Positions 31,094 through 41,002 of a stretch of 64,000 nucleotides of DNA are shown piece after piece. Under the pieces are notes generated by a model. It had not been told where the DNA came from, made no database searches, and worked only from the letters and a program-made list of their open reading frames with translations. The stretch is from positions 62,001 to 126,000 of the forward strand of contig WAKQ01000017.1 in NCBI GenBank assembly GCA_015523295.1. Reading direction: 5' to 3'. A program made the translations under genes and the position numbers. This stretch comes from Desulfurococcales archaeon. Its GTDB lineage: Archaea > Thermoproteota > Thermoprotei_A > Sulfolobales > NBVN01. Position 1 is the stretch's first letter. Every line of letters begins with the position of its first letter.

Positions 31094-31789
31094 TTGGGGA
31101 GATTACTGGACAGAATTGCTCTTGCAAAAAAACCTCTTCTTCAAGTCGCCCTAGACTTCGTGAGGTTAGAAGACATGTTAAGGGTGGTTTCTGCGTTAAG
31201 AGACCTTCCTATTGACATATTTGAGGTTGGCACCCCTTTAATAAAGAGCGAAGGCGTGAGAGCTATATCGTTGTTAAAAGCCTTCATAGGCGACCGAGCT
31301 TTAATTCTTGCAGATATGAAAACGGCAGATGTAGGGGGTTTAGAGACGGAGATCGTAGGAAATGCTGGAGGTGATGTAACCACAGTTCTTGCTTCAAGTG
31401 ATGATGAAGTAATACTTAGTGCACTGGCCAAGGGTAGTGAAGTGGGGTTGGATGTGGTTGTGGACACCGTCGGATTAAAGAACGTTGAGGAAAGAGTGGA
31501 ACGAATTATAAGCCTCGGTGTTAGATTAGTCAATCTCCACGTAGGCATAGATGTGCAGAAAGCCGAAGGTTTGAATGCTGCTGATCTAGCTGAGAAGTAT
31601 ATGGGTATGGTTAAAAAGTACAGAGATAATGTTGTATTTTCTATCAGTGGAGGGATTAAACTGGAAGACGTAGTAAAACTTAAGGAGAAAGGATTCAGGG
31701 TAATTGTAGTAGGTTCATCAATAACTAAGGCACCCGACCCTAGAAGAGCTACATGTGAAATTCTAAGGTCTCTTGAGAAAGATTGTTAA
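31094..31789 (+). CDS. hps: 3-hexulose-6-phosphate synthase (OMPDC/HUMPS superfamily)
   Basis: LQVALDFVRLEDML, EVGTPLIKSEGV, ADMKTADVGGLE, NLHVGIDVQ. Confidence 0.85.
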   Translation: MGRLLDRIALAKKPLLQVALDFVRLEDMLRVVSALRDLPIDIFEVGTPLIKSEGVRAISLLKAFIGDRALILADMKTADVGGLETEIVGNAGGDVTTVLASSDDEVILSALAKGSEVGLDVVVDTVGLKNVEERVERIISLGVRLVNLHVGIDVQKAEGLNAADLAEKYMGMVKKYRDNVVFSISGGIKLEDVVKLKEKGFRVIVVGSSITKAPDPRRATCEILRSLEKDC

Positions 31790-31848
31790 TGACTTACTAG
31801 CATGTGAGTCCTGATTTTTAAGTTAATTAATTAAACAAAATCTTTCAG

Positions 31849-32184
31849 GTGTTTAATAATATGCTAGAGCTGTTGCTACTGGTGGTGACCTTAATTCTGA
31901 CTTTTCTAGCCGTAAGTGGTTACGATCAATACATAGCGACAAAGATTAAGGCGCGTACACTTAGGGATAGATCTAGGCTATACCCTACAGATCACACCTT
32001 TGCAGAAGGCGATCCTTTTACCCGGATGAGGATTAAGAAAGTCAAGGCCGCTAAGGTGGGTAGCTATCTAGTTGTAACTCTTGTAATAAGCGAAGGAGGG
32101 AGAGGAGGAGAGAAAATAGAAATTGAAGATCCAACACTCCTTCTCCCTCTAGTGAATGGCGAAAATGCTGAAACACTTACTTAA
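31849..32184 (+). CDS. Hypothetical protein with N-terminal TM anchor
   Basis: LLLLVVTLILTFLAVSG then charged soluble part. Confidence 0.5.
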   Translation: MFNNMLELLLLVVTLILTFLAVSGYDQYIATKIKARTLRDRSRLYPTDHTFAEGDPFTRMRIKKVKAAKVGSYLVVTLVISEGGRGGEKIEIEDPTLLLPLVNGENAETLT

Positions 32185-33547
32185 TGAACAGGTCTTCATA
32201 CTCTTTCATCATTCCTGCGCTTGTTTTAGTATCTACGAATAACGCGGCAGCTTCCTCAACATCTGTAACGTCAACTACCTCATGGCCATGTCTGGCCGCA
32301 ATAATTGCTGCTGGCCTTAATATTTGAGTTGCATAGCGCAGACTGCGTGAGACTCCTAAATCTGCCAGTTTTTCAAGGGCCTCTGAAGTTAGCTTTATTT
32401 CCTCTTCAACTGACCTTATCCTAATAATTTCTTTTATCTCATCCCTATTATAGGGCCTAACAGGTATAAGCAACAGCCTATCGAGAAGATCAAGGGGTAT
32501 TCCATGAGGTGACTCGATATCCGTTCCCCTTATCCTGGTTACACCTCTGTTGGTTGCTAGAATTAATATAGGAGAGAACTCTGACTCGAGAACCCTCGTT
32601 AAGAATGAAAAAGACTCCAGGTCAAGTAAGTGAGCGTCATCAATGAATAACACGCCTGGGACTATCTCAGCTTTTCCCTCATCCACCCATTTCTTAACCT
32701 GCGAGTTAACAGACTTTCTTATGTCCTCATCAATCTCTCTCTCAAATTCGACACCAAAGAGGCCGGTTAGAGAAAACCGCTGACTAGCTGCATAAACATC
32801 TAGGTCATTAAATGAGAATACGTGAACTATTTCTTTCTCCTTCTTCACAGAACCTGAAGGTTTCTCAGACTCGACCTTCCAAGGCTCTATATCATAATAT
32901 TTCGCCCTCTCTATACCCTTAACTCTTCCAACTTTATGAACGATACCTGTCTCAGCATCAATCCATATGTGATCCCCTCGTTTCACCCTCAACTGGGTCA
33001 ACTGTTGTGTGACCTCCTCACCCACTGTTAGAGTTAAGGAATCATCCTTTGTCTCTAAAGTTATACGTGCTTCCCTAGGCACTTTAACGTAGGGGTTCAA
33101 CGGATGCCTAACGTATCCGATCTTAATACTTGAAACAACGCCTTCGTAAACAAGTCTTTTCTCCCTGACACGGACACCCATAGCCTTACGTACAGCTCTC
33201 ATTAAAACCTCAGTCTTTTTAGCTTCAGTTGAGTATACTTCAGCACCATCCATAGATACAAAGGGGGTGTCCTCTCCTAGCTCCCTAGCAATTGCAACAG
33301 CTAGTGCTGTCTTACCGGTGCCAGGGGGTCCTACCAATAGAATTCCCTTTCCAGTCATCTTACCTTCCTTAATCATTTCTACTACTATACCTGCTGCCTT
33401 CCTAGCTTCTAGCTGACCTACTAATCCATCAGCTATGCGTTCAGGCTCTCCTTTCTCGTTAAGACCTAAACCTTTTATATGACTATGAAGCGTGAGAAGA
33501 TATTCAGCCTCCTTCCTCAATGGCTTGATCTCCCTGATCTCAGCCAT
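32177..33547 (-). CDS. RuvB-like/TIP49 AAA+ ATPase
   Basis: LLVGPPGTGKTALAVAIAREL, VLFIDDAHLLDLE; ORF extends to 33679 but MAEIREIKPLRKEA at 33547 is the likely start. Confidence 0.9.
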   Translation of the reverse strand: MAEIREIKPLRKEAEYLLTLHSHIKGLGLNEKGEPERIADGLVGQLEARKAAGIVVEMIKEGKMTGKGILLVGPPGTGKTALAVAIARELGEDTPFVSMDGAEVYSTEAKKTEVLMRAVRKAMGVRVREKRLVYEGVVSSIKIGYVRHPLNPYVKVPREARITLETKDDSLTLTVGEEVTQQLTQLRVKRGDHIWIDAETGIVHKVGRVKGIERAKYYDIEPWKVESEKPSGSVKKEKEIVHVFSFNDLDVYAASQRFSLTGLFGVEFEREIDEDIRKSVNSQVKKWVDEGKAEIVPGVLFIDDAHLLDLESFSFLTRVLESEFSPILILATNRGVTRIRGTDIESPHGIPLDLLDRLLLIPVRPYNRDEIKEIIRIRSVEEEIKLTSEALEKLADLGVSRSLRYATQILRPAAIIAARHGHEVVDVTDVEEAAALFVDTKTSAGMMKEYEDLFIK

Positions 33548-33651
33548 ACAAATCCCCCATAAGATCAAGAAGTACAAAGAAAAAATTGATTGCTTTGAAG
33601 AATTAGGGAACACTTTAAAGATTGGGTGTGAATAAACTAAAGGTGTGTTAG

Positions 33652-34134
33652 TTGTCACAGAAAGGAAGTGGTAAGTCATCAGGTAAAGAGCTGAGGATAG
33701 TGACCAAGAAAGTAGTGTCTGAGGACCTCGTAAAGAAAGACGCTAAAAAAATGAAATTGTTGAAAATCATAAACGAACTTAATCAGATCTCGGAAAGATC
33801 ACTTACTAAGTTATTATACTTATTGAAAAATGAGAAAAACATTGATCTAGGTTATAAATTCGTAATGCTTGGAGATACCCCAAGCAGCCGGGAAGTAGCT
33901 GAAGACCTAAGGATCCTCCTTTACTTAGGCCTTTTAGAAACTGATCCTATCACAAGACGATTAAGACTTACCTCAAACGGCAAGGAGTTCCTTGATAATA
34001 ACCCTGTGGAAAGCCCTGAGATAGAAGAACTGCTTAAAGCTTTAGATGAGTTAAAGCCAAAAATTGAGGCAGAAGAGAGCACAGCCGAGCTGGTGTTAGG
34101 GAGAAGACGCCGGAGAAGAGGGAGAAGACGGTAG
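33652..34134 (+). CDS. Winged-helix-like protein with Arg-rich C-terminal tail
   Basis: TTG start; SREVAEDLRILLYLGLLETDPITRRLRLTSNGKEFL; ends GRRRRRRGRRR. Confidence 0.6.
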   Translation: MSQKGSGKSSGKELRIVTKKVVSEDLVKKDAKKMKLLKIINELNQISERSLTKLLYLLKNEKNIDLGYKFVMLGDTPSSREVAEDLRILLYLGLLETDPITRRLRLTSNGKEFLDNNPVESPEIEELLKALDELKPKIEAEESTAELVLGRRRRRRGRRR

Positions 34135-34143
34135 TACCCGGCC

Positions 34144-34545
34144 TCATTCTTTTGTAGGGTCGTAAACAGTAAGCAATTTCCTGATGAGTTCTGGGTATGC
34201 ATCTCTGTATCTCATAATAAATTCGGATTCCCGCTGCCTTACTCTGGGATGCTTCCTTCTCTTATCAGGATACATCAAAGGAATTCCATCTATTATAGGA
34301 TACCATCTACCACACTTTGGACATACGAGAACCCCGGCCTTGACATCAGTCTTTATGCACTCATCGCAAGGAGGCTTATCCTTGAGGTCTTTAATGAAGA
34401 CTCTGAGATACCCGCAGTAGTAATCGCAGAACGGCTTATCGATATTGAACTTTCTATCAATACTTACTTTTTCGAATACATGTAGTTCTAAGGGGAAATG
34501 CTTACACATAGGGCAAGCCAGTAGATTAAGCAATGCATACCTCAT
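34144..34545 (-). CDS. Trm112-like zinc-ribbon protein
   Basis: LLACPMCKHFPLEL...GVLVCPKCGRWYPIIDGIPLMYP. Confidence 0.82.
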   Translation of the reverse strand: MRYALLNLLACPMCKHFPLELHVFEKVSIDRKFNIDKPFCDYYCGYLRVFIKDLKDKPPCDECIKTDVKAGVLVCPKCGRWYPIIDGIPLMYPDKRRKHPRVRQRESEFIMRYRDAYPELIRKLLTVYDPTKE

Positions 34546-35921
34546 TTCAACACCTGATCCAGTATAGACTTCAAGAGATTAAGTAGTTTCTCAGCTTCCA
34601 CCTTGCTGGAGGACTCAACAAATATTCTTAATACGGGCTCAGTACCAGAAGGCCTGACAAGGAACCAGTAACTCTTACCAATAACTTTCACACCATCAAC
34701 ACTTATTATTCTATCACTATAGAATTTTTCTTTAAGTACATCATATAGTTCACTCAGCTTTTCCCTTGACTTCAAGGGGATCTTTGTCTTTATAAGATAT
34801 CTATGTGGAAGACCGTTTACGGCATCACTTAAACGGACTTTCTCCTTCGCTAGGAACTCAAGCATTAAGGCAAGGGCCATAGCTCCGTCTCTCACATACT
34901 GATGCGGAGGATACATAAAACCACCATTTTCTTCAAAACCTGCCATAGCACCTAACTTAACCATCTCCCTTGCTATGACAACGCTACCTACTTTAGTCCA
35001 TATGACCTCCACTCCATACCCTTTCAAAACATCCTCGACTATTGTAGAAGAGGACACCGCCGTTATTATCCTTCGAGGTGTATTATCTTTCCTATTAGTT
35101 AGGATATGCTTGCACAGCAAAACAGCGCTTCTATCACCGGGTATCACTCTCCCTATATCATCAACGAAGATCGCCCTATCAGCATCACCATCGTGTGCAA
35201 CACCTATGTGTGAGTTTGAGGATTTAACTGCATTTGAAAGCTGCACAAGGGATTCAGGTGTAGGTTCTGGAGGTCTATTAGGGATGTGAGAAATTTCAGT
35301 GTTTAAAGTCATTACTTTAGCCCCTAACTCCCTCAACATCTTAGGTGTAGTTAGGGATCCCACATTATTCGCACCGTCAACTACAACCTTAAACCCAGAG
35401 GCTCTTATTAGTTCTTTGTCCACCATATTCACCACGGAAGTAATATAGAAGTCCAAAACGTCATCCACTCTCTTAACGTCATATCCTAGCTCAATCCATG
35501 GGGGTCTATGCGATCTTCCTTCATGGAAATATCTTTCTATCTCCTCCTCAACCTTTCTAGGGGCTTCAATACCGTCGCCTAGTATCACCTTAAGTCCGCT
35601 ATACTCTGGAGGATTATGCGATGCAGTTATCATCACACCTCCATCAAAACCCTTCTCCTTTATATAGTACTGCAAGGCAGGTGTTGGTACTAAGCCAGCG
35701 TCAAAAACCCTAACACCTTCAGAAAGAAGCGTGCCCACTACTATATGATGTATAAAGTAGCTCCCTGCTCGGGCATCCCTACCAATCAACAATTTTGAAC
35801 TCTTACCGAAGTAATAGCCTATGGCTCCCGCCAATCTAGTGATAAATTCTGATGTTAAAGCAGAGTTTGTAACCCCCCTAACGCCATCAGTACCGAAAAG
35901 CCTGCTACCCCTGGATAACAT
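34542..35921 (-). CDS. glmM: Phosphoglucosamine mutase/phosphomannomutase family
   Basis: LFGTDGVRGVTN, TASHNPPEYSGLK, DGDADRAIFVD, RPSGTEPVLRIFVE. Confidence 0.93.
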   Translation of the reverse strand: MLSRGSRLFGTDGVRGVTNSALTSEFITRLAGAIGYYFGKSSKLLIGRDARAGSYFIHHIVVGTLLSEGVRVFDAGLVPTPALQYYIKEKGFDGGVMITASHNPPEYSGLKVILGDGIEAPRKVEEEIERYFHEGRSHRPPWIELGYDVKRVDDVLDFYITSVVNMVDKELIRASGFKVVVDGANNVGSLTTPKMLRELGAKVMTLNTEISHIPNRPPEPTPESLVQLSNAVKSSNSHIGVAHDGDADRAIFVDDIGRVIPGDRSAVLLCKHILTNRKDNTPRRIITAVSSSTIVEDVLKGYGVEVIWTKVGSVVIAREMVKLGAMAGFEENGGFMYPPHQYVRDGAMALALMLEFLAKEKVRLSDAVNGLPHRYLIKTKIPLKSREKLSELYDVLKEKFYSDRIISVDGVKVIGKSYWFLVRPSGTEPVLRIFVESSSKVEAEKLLNLLKSILDQVLK

Positions 35922-36026
35922 CTTGAATTACCACCACATTTGCAATTCTATTAGCGAGTTGCCAACTATATAATTTAATTTTATAGAAGTGGCGAGGGTA
36001 ATTAAGAGGAGATGCGGTGATGAACC

Positions 36027-37082
36027 ATTAAAGTATGGCTTGATTCATTGACCTCTAAGCAGAGCACGTTACTTGGCACGATAGCTAAAGAATTAATTAA
36101 GCAAGGGTATAAGGTTTTAGTTACATGCAGGGAGTATGAATTTACCGTAGGAGCGTTAAAACGACTTGGAATAGATCCCAAGGTTGTGGGAAAATATTCA
36201 GAGGGTGGCCCCTTTGATAAGGTATTAGCAGACGTAGAAAGAATGAAAGAGCTACTTCCCATTGTTAATGAGGAAAAACCTAATATCCTTATCTCCTACC
36301 CTAACCCCTCTGCTGCTAGGTTAGCCTTTGGACTTGGGTTTAAGTATATTGCAATGACTGACTCCCCTCACGCCGTCATCCCCAGCCGTTTATCCTTGCC
36401 ATTGGCGGACTATATAGTGTACCCCAACTGTATCCCTAGAGGCGAAATAGAAAAATACTCCTACCAGCCAACCTGTTTAGTTCCTTATGAGGGAGTAGAT
36501 GAAGTTACGTGGATAGTTAGAAATAGACCATCACTTAAGTACATTAAGGATATACTGAGCCTCCCTCCATGGAGATATATCGTTATAAGGCCGCATGAAT
36601 CACATGCAACCTATTACAGGAACACAAAGCTTAGAATTAACCTCATGAAGCTGATAAAGGAAGTAACCAAAGAAGGTTATACAGCAGTTTTACTTCCAAG
36701 ATATCAGGAACACATCCTAATAGCTAAAGAGCTCTTCAATAGAGGTATCAACCTAAAACTCATCACGGGAATGTATGATGGGGTAAGCCTAACGTATTAT
36801 GCCAGAGCTGTTATAACTGGAGGTTCTACACTAGCAAGGGAAGCTGCCCTTCTAATGACAACAGGAATAACATACTTTCCTTATAGGCTTTACGTGAACG
36901 ACTTCGTAAAAAGCAAAGGTTATCCACTATATAAGGTCACTGAACTTCAAGAGATTATCAATATCCTGAAGACTTCAAGGCCTAGGAAACCTCATTACGA
37001 CGACCTTGTCGCTAAGCTTAAAAAAGATTTCAAAGATCCTTTAGAAGTAATAGGCACCATCCTGAGAAATCTTAACGGGTAG
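36027..37082 (+). CDS. DUF354 family protein (glycosyltransferase-like fold), probable ATT start
   Basis: Track ORF starts TTG 36048; in-frame upstream codons give IKVWLDS preceding LTSKQSTLLG with GGTGAT 5 nt upstream of ATT. Confidence 0.75.
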   Translation: MKVWLDSLTSKQSTLLGTIAKELIKQGYKVLVTCREYEFTVGALKRLGIDPKVVGKYSEGGPFDKVLADVERMKELLPIVNEEKPNILISYPNPSAARLAFGLGFKYIAMTDSPHAVIPSRLSLPLADYIVYPNCIPRGEIEKYSYQPTCLVPYEGVDEVTWIVRNRPSLKYIKDILSLPPWRYIVIRPHESHATYYRNTKLRINLMKLIKEVTKEGYTAVLLPRYQEHILIAKELFNRGINLKLITGMYDGVSLTYYARAVITGGSTLAREAALLMTTGITYFPYRLYVNDFVKSKGYPLYKVTELQEIINILKTSRPRKPHYDDLVAKLKKDFKDPLEVIGTILRNLNG

Positions 37083-37087
37083 ATAAA

Positions 37088-37927
37088 GTGAAGGCCTATT
37101 ATAGTGTGCTACTTAGGGATCTCAATAAAGACAGTAAAACTCTTGAAGCTATTGAGGATGCAGGCTTTGACGGAGTAGAGGTAAGCCTTGAATATCCTAT
37201 TTGCTATAAGGAATCTATTGACGGGGTGGCTATAGAAAGATTGAAGGAGGAGGGCCTTCTATACTCGTTCCATATGCCGTGGAGGGACTTCGCTCTTGCG
37301 TCACCGATAGAATCTATCCGTGAAGCGTCACTCTCAGAATTTATGAGATGTTGCAGACTTATAAGTAGGTTTAACCCCACTCACTTGGTTTTACATGTAT
37401 CAACCAATCAATCCTATTGCGGGTTCAACTATAGGGAATGTATAGAAGCAGGAAGAAAATCGTTAGAAAAAATCGACGCGTGGTGTAGGTCTAGGGACTT
37501 GGAAGCTCTAGTGGAGACTGTTCCTGATAGGTGCTGCAGTGGTGAAGATCAATTACCATACCTTATAAATAACCTCAGCCGTATCTACGTATGTCTCGAC
37601 TTACCCCATATCTTAGAAAAAAGACTTAAGAGAGTAGGAGCCCTCTACGATTATCCTAACATAATAAGGGACCAAGCTCCAATAGTTCTTGAAAGGCTGA
37701 GATTATTACATATACATAAATTAGGGATTGATAAAAATACAGGGTTATTAGTAGATCACATAATGCCTGAGGAACACGAGTTAAATGAGATTCTTAACAT
37801 GCTAGAAGAACTTAACCTAGTATATAAAATTAAAGCAGTAGTTTTCGAGGTTTTCCACCCTAGAAGGGTCAGGGAAAATATGAAAAAATTAAAGCGCTTG
37901 GTTAGAAGGGTCCATGAAATTGAATAA
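37088..37927 (+). CDS. Sugar phosphate isomerase/epimerase-like TIM-barrel (AP endonuclease 2 superfamily)
   Basis: EDAGFDGVEVSLE, SFHMPW, HLVLHVSTN, CLDLPH, LLHIHKLG. Confidence 0.72.
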   Translation: MKAYYSVLLRDLNKDSKTLEAIEDAGFDGVEVSLEYPICYKESIDGVAIERLKEEGLLYSFHMPWRDFALASPIESIREASLSEFMRCCRLISRFNPTHLVLHVSTNQSYCGFNYRECIEAGRKSLEKIDAWCRSRDLEALVETVPDRCCSGEDQLPYLINNLSRIYVCLDLPHILEKRLKRVGALYDYPNIIRDQAPIVLERLRLLHIHKLGIDKNTGLLVDHIMPEEHELNEILNMLEELNLVYKIKAVVFEVFHPRRVRENMKKLKRLVRRVHEIE

Positions 37928-38639
37928 TGAAAAATTAAGGAAGAATGAAAGCCTCATCCTTGGCATTGATGAGGCAGGTCGTGGACCGGTTATCGGCGAT
38001 ATGTTTATAGCGGGTGTGTTGACCAGGAAAGAAAACATTCCTCTGCTGAAATCCCTAGGTGTAAAGGATAGCAAGAGGCTCACACCTAAGATGAGGTGCC
38101 GTCTTACTCATCAAATAATCCAGCTCTCTGAAATGATCTTAGTTGTGAGATGCACTCCGCAAGATATTGACATTAGAAACCTAACGTATCTCTTCACTGA
38201 TGCGATAACTAGGATTGTAAGGCATGTTCTATCACAAAAGTCTTGCCTTTTAAAGGAGATCTACGTTGATGCTGTCTCGAGCGTTAAAGTTCGACATGCC
38301 CTCTCTAGCGTGCTTCCAAGTAATGTAAAACTCATTTACGAACCGAAAGCTGATGCTAAATATGTTATCGTAGGTGCAGCATCCATAATTGCAAAATACT
38401 TAAGAGACAAACACATAGAGTATCTGAGAAAAGTATATGGCGACTTTGGAAGCGGCTACCCCTCAGATCCTAAGACATTATCTTGGCTAAGAGGGTTTGT
38501 TGAGAAAGAGCTCCCTCCCATAGTGAGAAAGACTTGGAAAACTCTCGAAAGAATTGGAATTCCAGCCAAGGAGAAAGAAGGAGCTGAGAAGAACCCACAT
38601 AATCTACTAGGTAAAAAGATTAGAAAACCCCACAACTAA
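37914..38639 (+). CDS. rnhB: Ribonuclease HII
   Basis: LGIDEAGRGPVIGDMFIAGV, DSKRLTPKMR, GSGYPSDPKT. Confidence 0.95.
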   Translation: MKLNNEKLRKNESLILGIDEAGRGPVIGDMFIAGVLTRKENIPLLKSLGVKDSKRLTPKMRCRLTHQIIQLSEMILVVRCTPQDIDIRNLTYLFTDAITRIVRHVLSQKSCLLKEIYVDAVSSVKVRHALSSVLPSNVKLIYEPKADAKYVIVGAASIIAKYLRDKHIEYLRKVYGDFGSGYPSDPKTLSWLRGFVEKELPPIVRKTWKTLERIGIPAKEKEGAEKNPHNLLGKKIRKPHN

Positions 38640-38680
38640 ATTAGGTGTTAAACATTTTTTCTTACAGGTGCATAGTGTAG

Positions 38681-39877
38681 ATGCCTACGAACTTACCTCC
38701 GGAGGCCCGGGCAAAATGGGCTAAGTACTTAGATGCTAGAACTCCTGAAGAAAAACTGAGGGCCCTTGAAGAGTACCTCTCTACAATACCTAAACATAAA
38801 GGAACTGAAAACCTGAGGGCTTGGGTAAGGCGAAAGATCGCTGACCTGAAGGAGGAGATCGAGGAACGTAAAGCAAGAAGGAGCGGCTCAGGTGCTCCTT
38901 CGTTCTTCATTGAAAAGGAAGGAGCGGCTCAAATAGTTATATTAGGCATGCCCAACTCAGGGAAAAGCGCACTCCTCAGAGCGCTCACTAATGCAAAACC
39001 TCATGTGAGCAATATACCGTTTACAACTAAGCACCCCATCCCAGGAATGATGTATTATGAAGATATCCAACTCCAATTGGTAGAAGCTCCAGCAATAGTT
39101 GAGGGTATGAGGAGAGGTTCTATATGGTGGGGTTCAAGAGTTCTGGGATTAGCAAGAAACGCTGATGCTCTCTTAATAGTTCTAGATTCTCGAAATGACC
39201 CCCTATCTCAAGCACGGATAATAGTTCAGGAACTTAAGGAGGGGGGAGTGGAGATAGTAAAGCCTCGAGGAGAGGTTGTGATATTAAGGAGTAAAGCAGT
39301 TCACGGAATAAAAGTGATAACTCTAGGAAAGCTTATAGATTGTACAGTAGAAGATGTAAGAAAACTGCTCTCCAGCTACGGTGTCTTTAACGCTGAAGTT
39401 AAGATTTTTGGCGAGGTGTCTCTAGACGATATAGAGGCCTCTATCTTCGAACGCAAAATATTCAAGCCGGCCATTGTACTTCTAAACAAATCAGAAAAAC
39501 TAGAAAACGAGATAATAGCCGAATATATAGGGAAAATAAAGAAGTTCTTCCCTAGCTCTCCAATAATGCCTGTGTCTTCCCTAACCAGGGAAAACCTTGA
39601 CAAAATACCCAAACTCTTATTTGATAATCTTGGAATTATAAGGGTATATACAAAAGAACCTAATGAGTCTTCGCCCTCTGATAAGCCTTTAATACTTAAA
39701 AAGGGTGCAATAGTCGCAGATGCCATCAAGAAGATTAGGGAGGATTATCTGAAGTTCTTCAAATATGCAAAAATATGGGGACCTTCTGCTAAATATCCGG
39801 GGGAGAGAGTAGGTCTTGATCATCAACTCCAAGATGGAGACATAATTGAAGTTAGGACAAAGATAAAGGGAATCTAA
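38681..39877 (+). CDS. OBG/DRG-family GTPase with C-terminal TGS domain
   Basis: GMPNSGKSALLRALT, LLNKSEK, C-terminal TGS-like HQLQDGDIIEVRTK. Confidence 0.92.
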   Translation: MPTNLPPEARAKWAKYLDARTPEEKLRALEEYLSTIPKHKGTENLRAWVRRKIADLKEEIEERKARRSGSGAPSFFIEKEGAAQIVILGMPNSGKSALLRALTNAKPHVSNIPFTTKHPIPGMMYYEDIQLQLVEAPAIVEGMRRGSIWWGSRVLGLARNADALLIVLDSRNDPLSQARIIVQELKEGGVEIVKPRGEVVILRSKAVHGIKVITLGKLIDCTVEDVRKLLSSYGVFNAEVKIFGEVSLDDIEASIFERKIFKPAIVLLNKSEKLENEIIAEYIGKIKKFFPSSPIMPVSSLTRENLDKIPKLLFDNLGIIRVYTKEPNESSPSDKPLILKKGAIVADAIKKIREDYLKFFKYAKIWGPSAKYPGERVGLDHQLQDGDIIEVRTKIKGI

Positions 39878-39887
39878 GGTGGAATAG

Positions 39888-40715
39888 GTGGCCAGAAAGA
39901 AATCGAAGAATAAAGAAGGGAAAAGCAGTAGAAAGAAGAAAAGCATCAATATAGATTCCTGGATAGATAAATACATTATGGACTTCGTAAGCCTGATTGG
40001 GTTAGATATTTTAGGTCTAGGAAAGAAGGCCTATAAAGAGCTTCTCTCGGATATCATGATTGAGTTATATGGTTCCCTAACTTCATATACTAATGTTAAA
40101 ACCTTAGCAAAAAGATATCTACGTAATCGACGGTTACTCGATGAAGTCATAGCGTCAAGGCTTGCCATGACGCTCGACAAATTTACAGAAGAGCAGCTTG
40201 AGTTTATAGTATATAACATAAGTGACAGTGTCCTTAACTTGGCACCTAAGATATACGAAGAAATCAAAAGGCTAGGACGTAATGATCTTGCTACCTTGTT
40301 AAGGGTTAAATGGGCAAATGCCTGGCTTAAAATAAAGAAAACTTCTTTACCTCTCGAATGTCCAAAATGTGGTTTTAATGCAGTAATGCCTGACCTTACA
40401 TGTTTAGTTTGTAACTCAGTGCTTAAAGAGAGCGAAGTAAAACAGCATGCCAACTTCCTCTCAAGTTTCAAAATGTTCATAGATGACCTCCAATGCGAGG
40501 ATCTAAAAAGGCTACTAAATTACGACTATGTATTGATGAACGGAGCTGGCATTAAGCTTCCTTGGGAGAGAAAAGAGCCGATCGATGTGGAAATATTTCT
40601 CTCAGACGTAGAAAAGAAACTACTTAAGGAAGAATACAAACTGAGATGTGAGCAGATGGATAATGCAGATCACCAACAACGTGGAGTATGTGAAGAGCAC
40701 CATCTACAGCAATAA
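39888..40715 (+). CDS. Hypothetical Zn-ribbon protein with basic N-terminus
   Basis: MARKKSKNKEGKSSRKKK; CPKCGFNAVMPDLTCLVC. Confidence 0.62.
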   Translation: MARKKSKNKEGKSSRKKKSINIDSWIDKYIMDFVSLIGLDILGLGKKAYKELLSDIMIELYGSLTSYTNVKTLAKRYLRNRRLLDEVIASRLAMTLDKFTEEQLEFIVYNISDSVLNLAPKIYEEIKRLGRNDLATLLRVKWANAWLKIKKTSLPLECPKCGFNAVMPDLTCLVCNSVLKESEVKQHANFLSSFKMFIDDLQCEDLKRLLNYDYVLMNGAGIKLPWERKEPIDVEIFLSDVEKKLLKEEYKLRCEQMDNADHQQRGVCEEHHLQQ

Positions 40716-40989
40716 GATAGTTCTCGTAGCAATTACTACTCAGAACCCAGCATATTACAAACTTCTAACCCGGTTAACTGAAAAGCTTGAGAAAGCGTTC
40801 AAAGGCAAACTAGTGGCAGTAACATTAAAGATAGATGGAGATGCCACTCAAGAAGCAGCTGTAGTTCTCTATATTGATGGAGAAGAGGTTCTTAGACAGA
40901 ACTTGTTTTTAATGGATTTAAAGAAGGATGAGGAACTCTTAAAATGGAGTATAAGGGAACTTCTTACAGAGTATAAATTGAATATGTAG
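40648..40989 (+). CDS. Hypothetical, possible thioredoxin-fold protein lacking CxxC
   Basis: AAVVLYIDGEEVLRQN resembles the thioredoxin cis-Pro/beta region; overlaps previous ORF by 68 nt. Confidence 0.5.
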   Translation: MSRWIMQITNNVEYVKSTIYSNKIVLVAITTQNPAYYKLLTRLTEKLEKAFKGKLVAVTLKIDGDATQEAAVVLYIDGEEVLRQNLFLMDLKKDEELLKWSIRELLTEYKLNM

Positions 40990-41002
40990 GGTCAATATTC
41001 GA

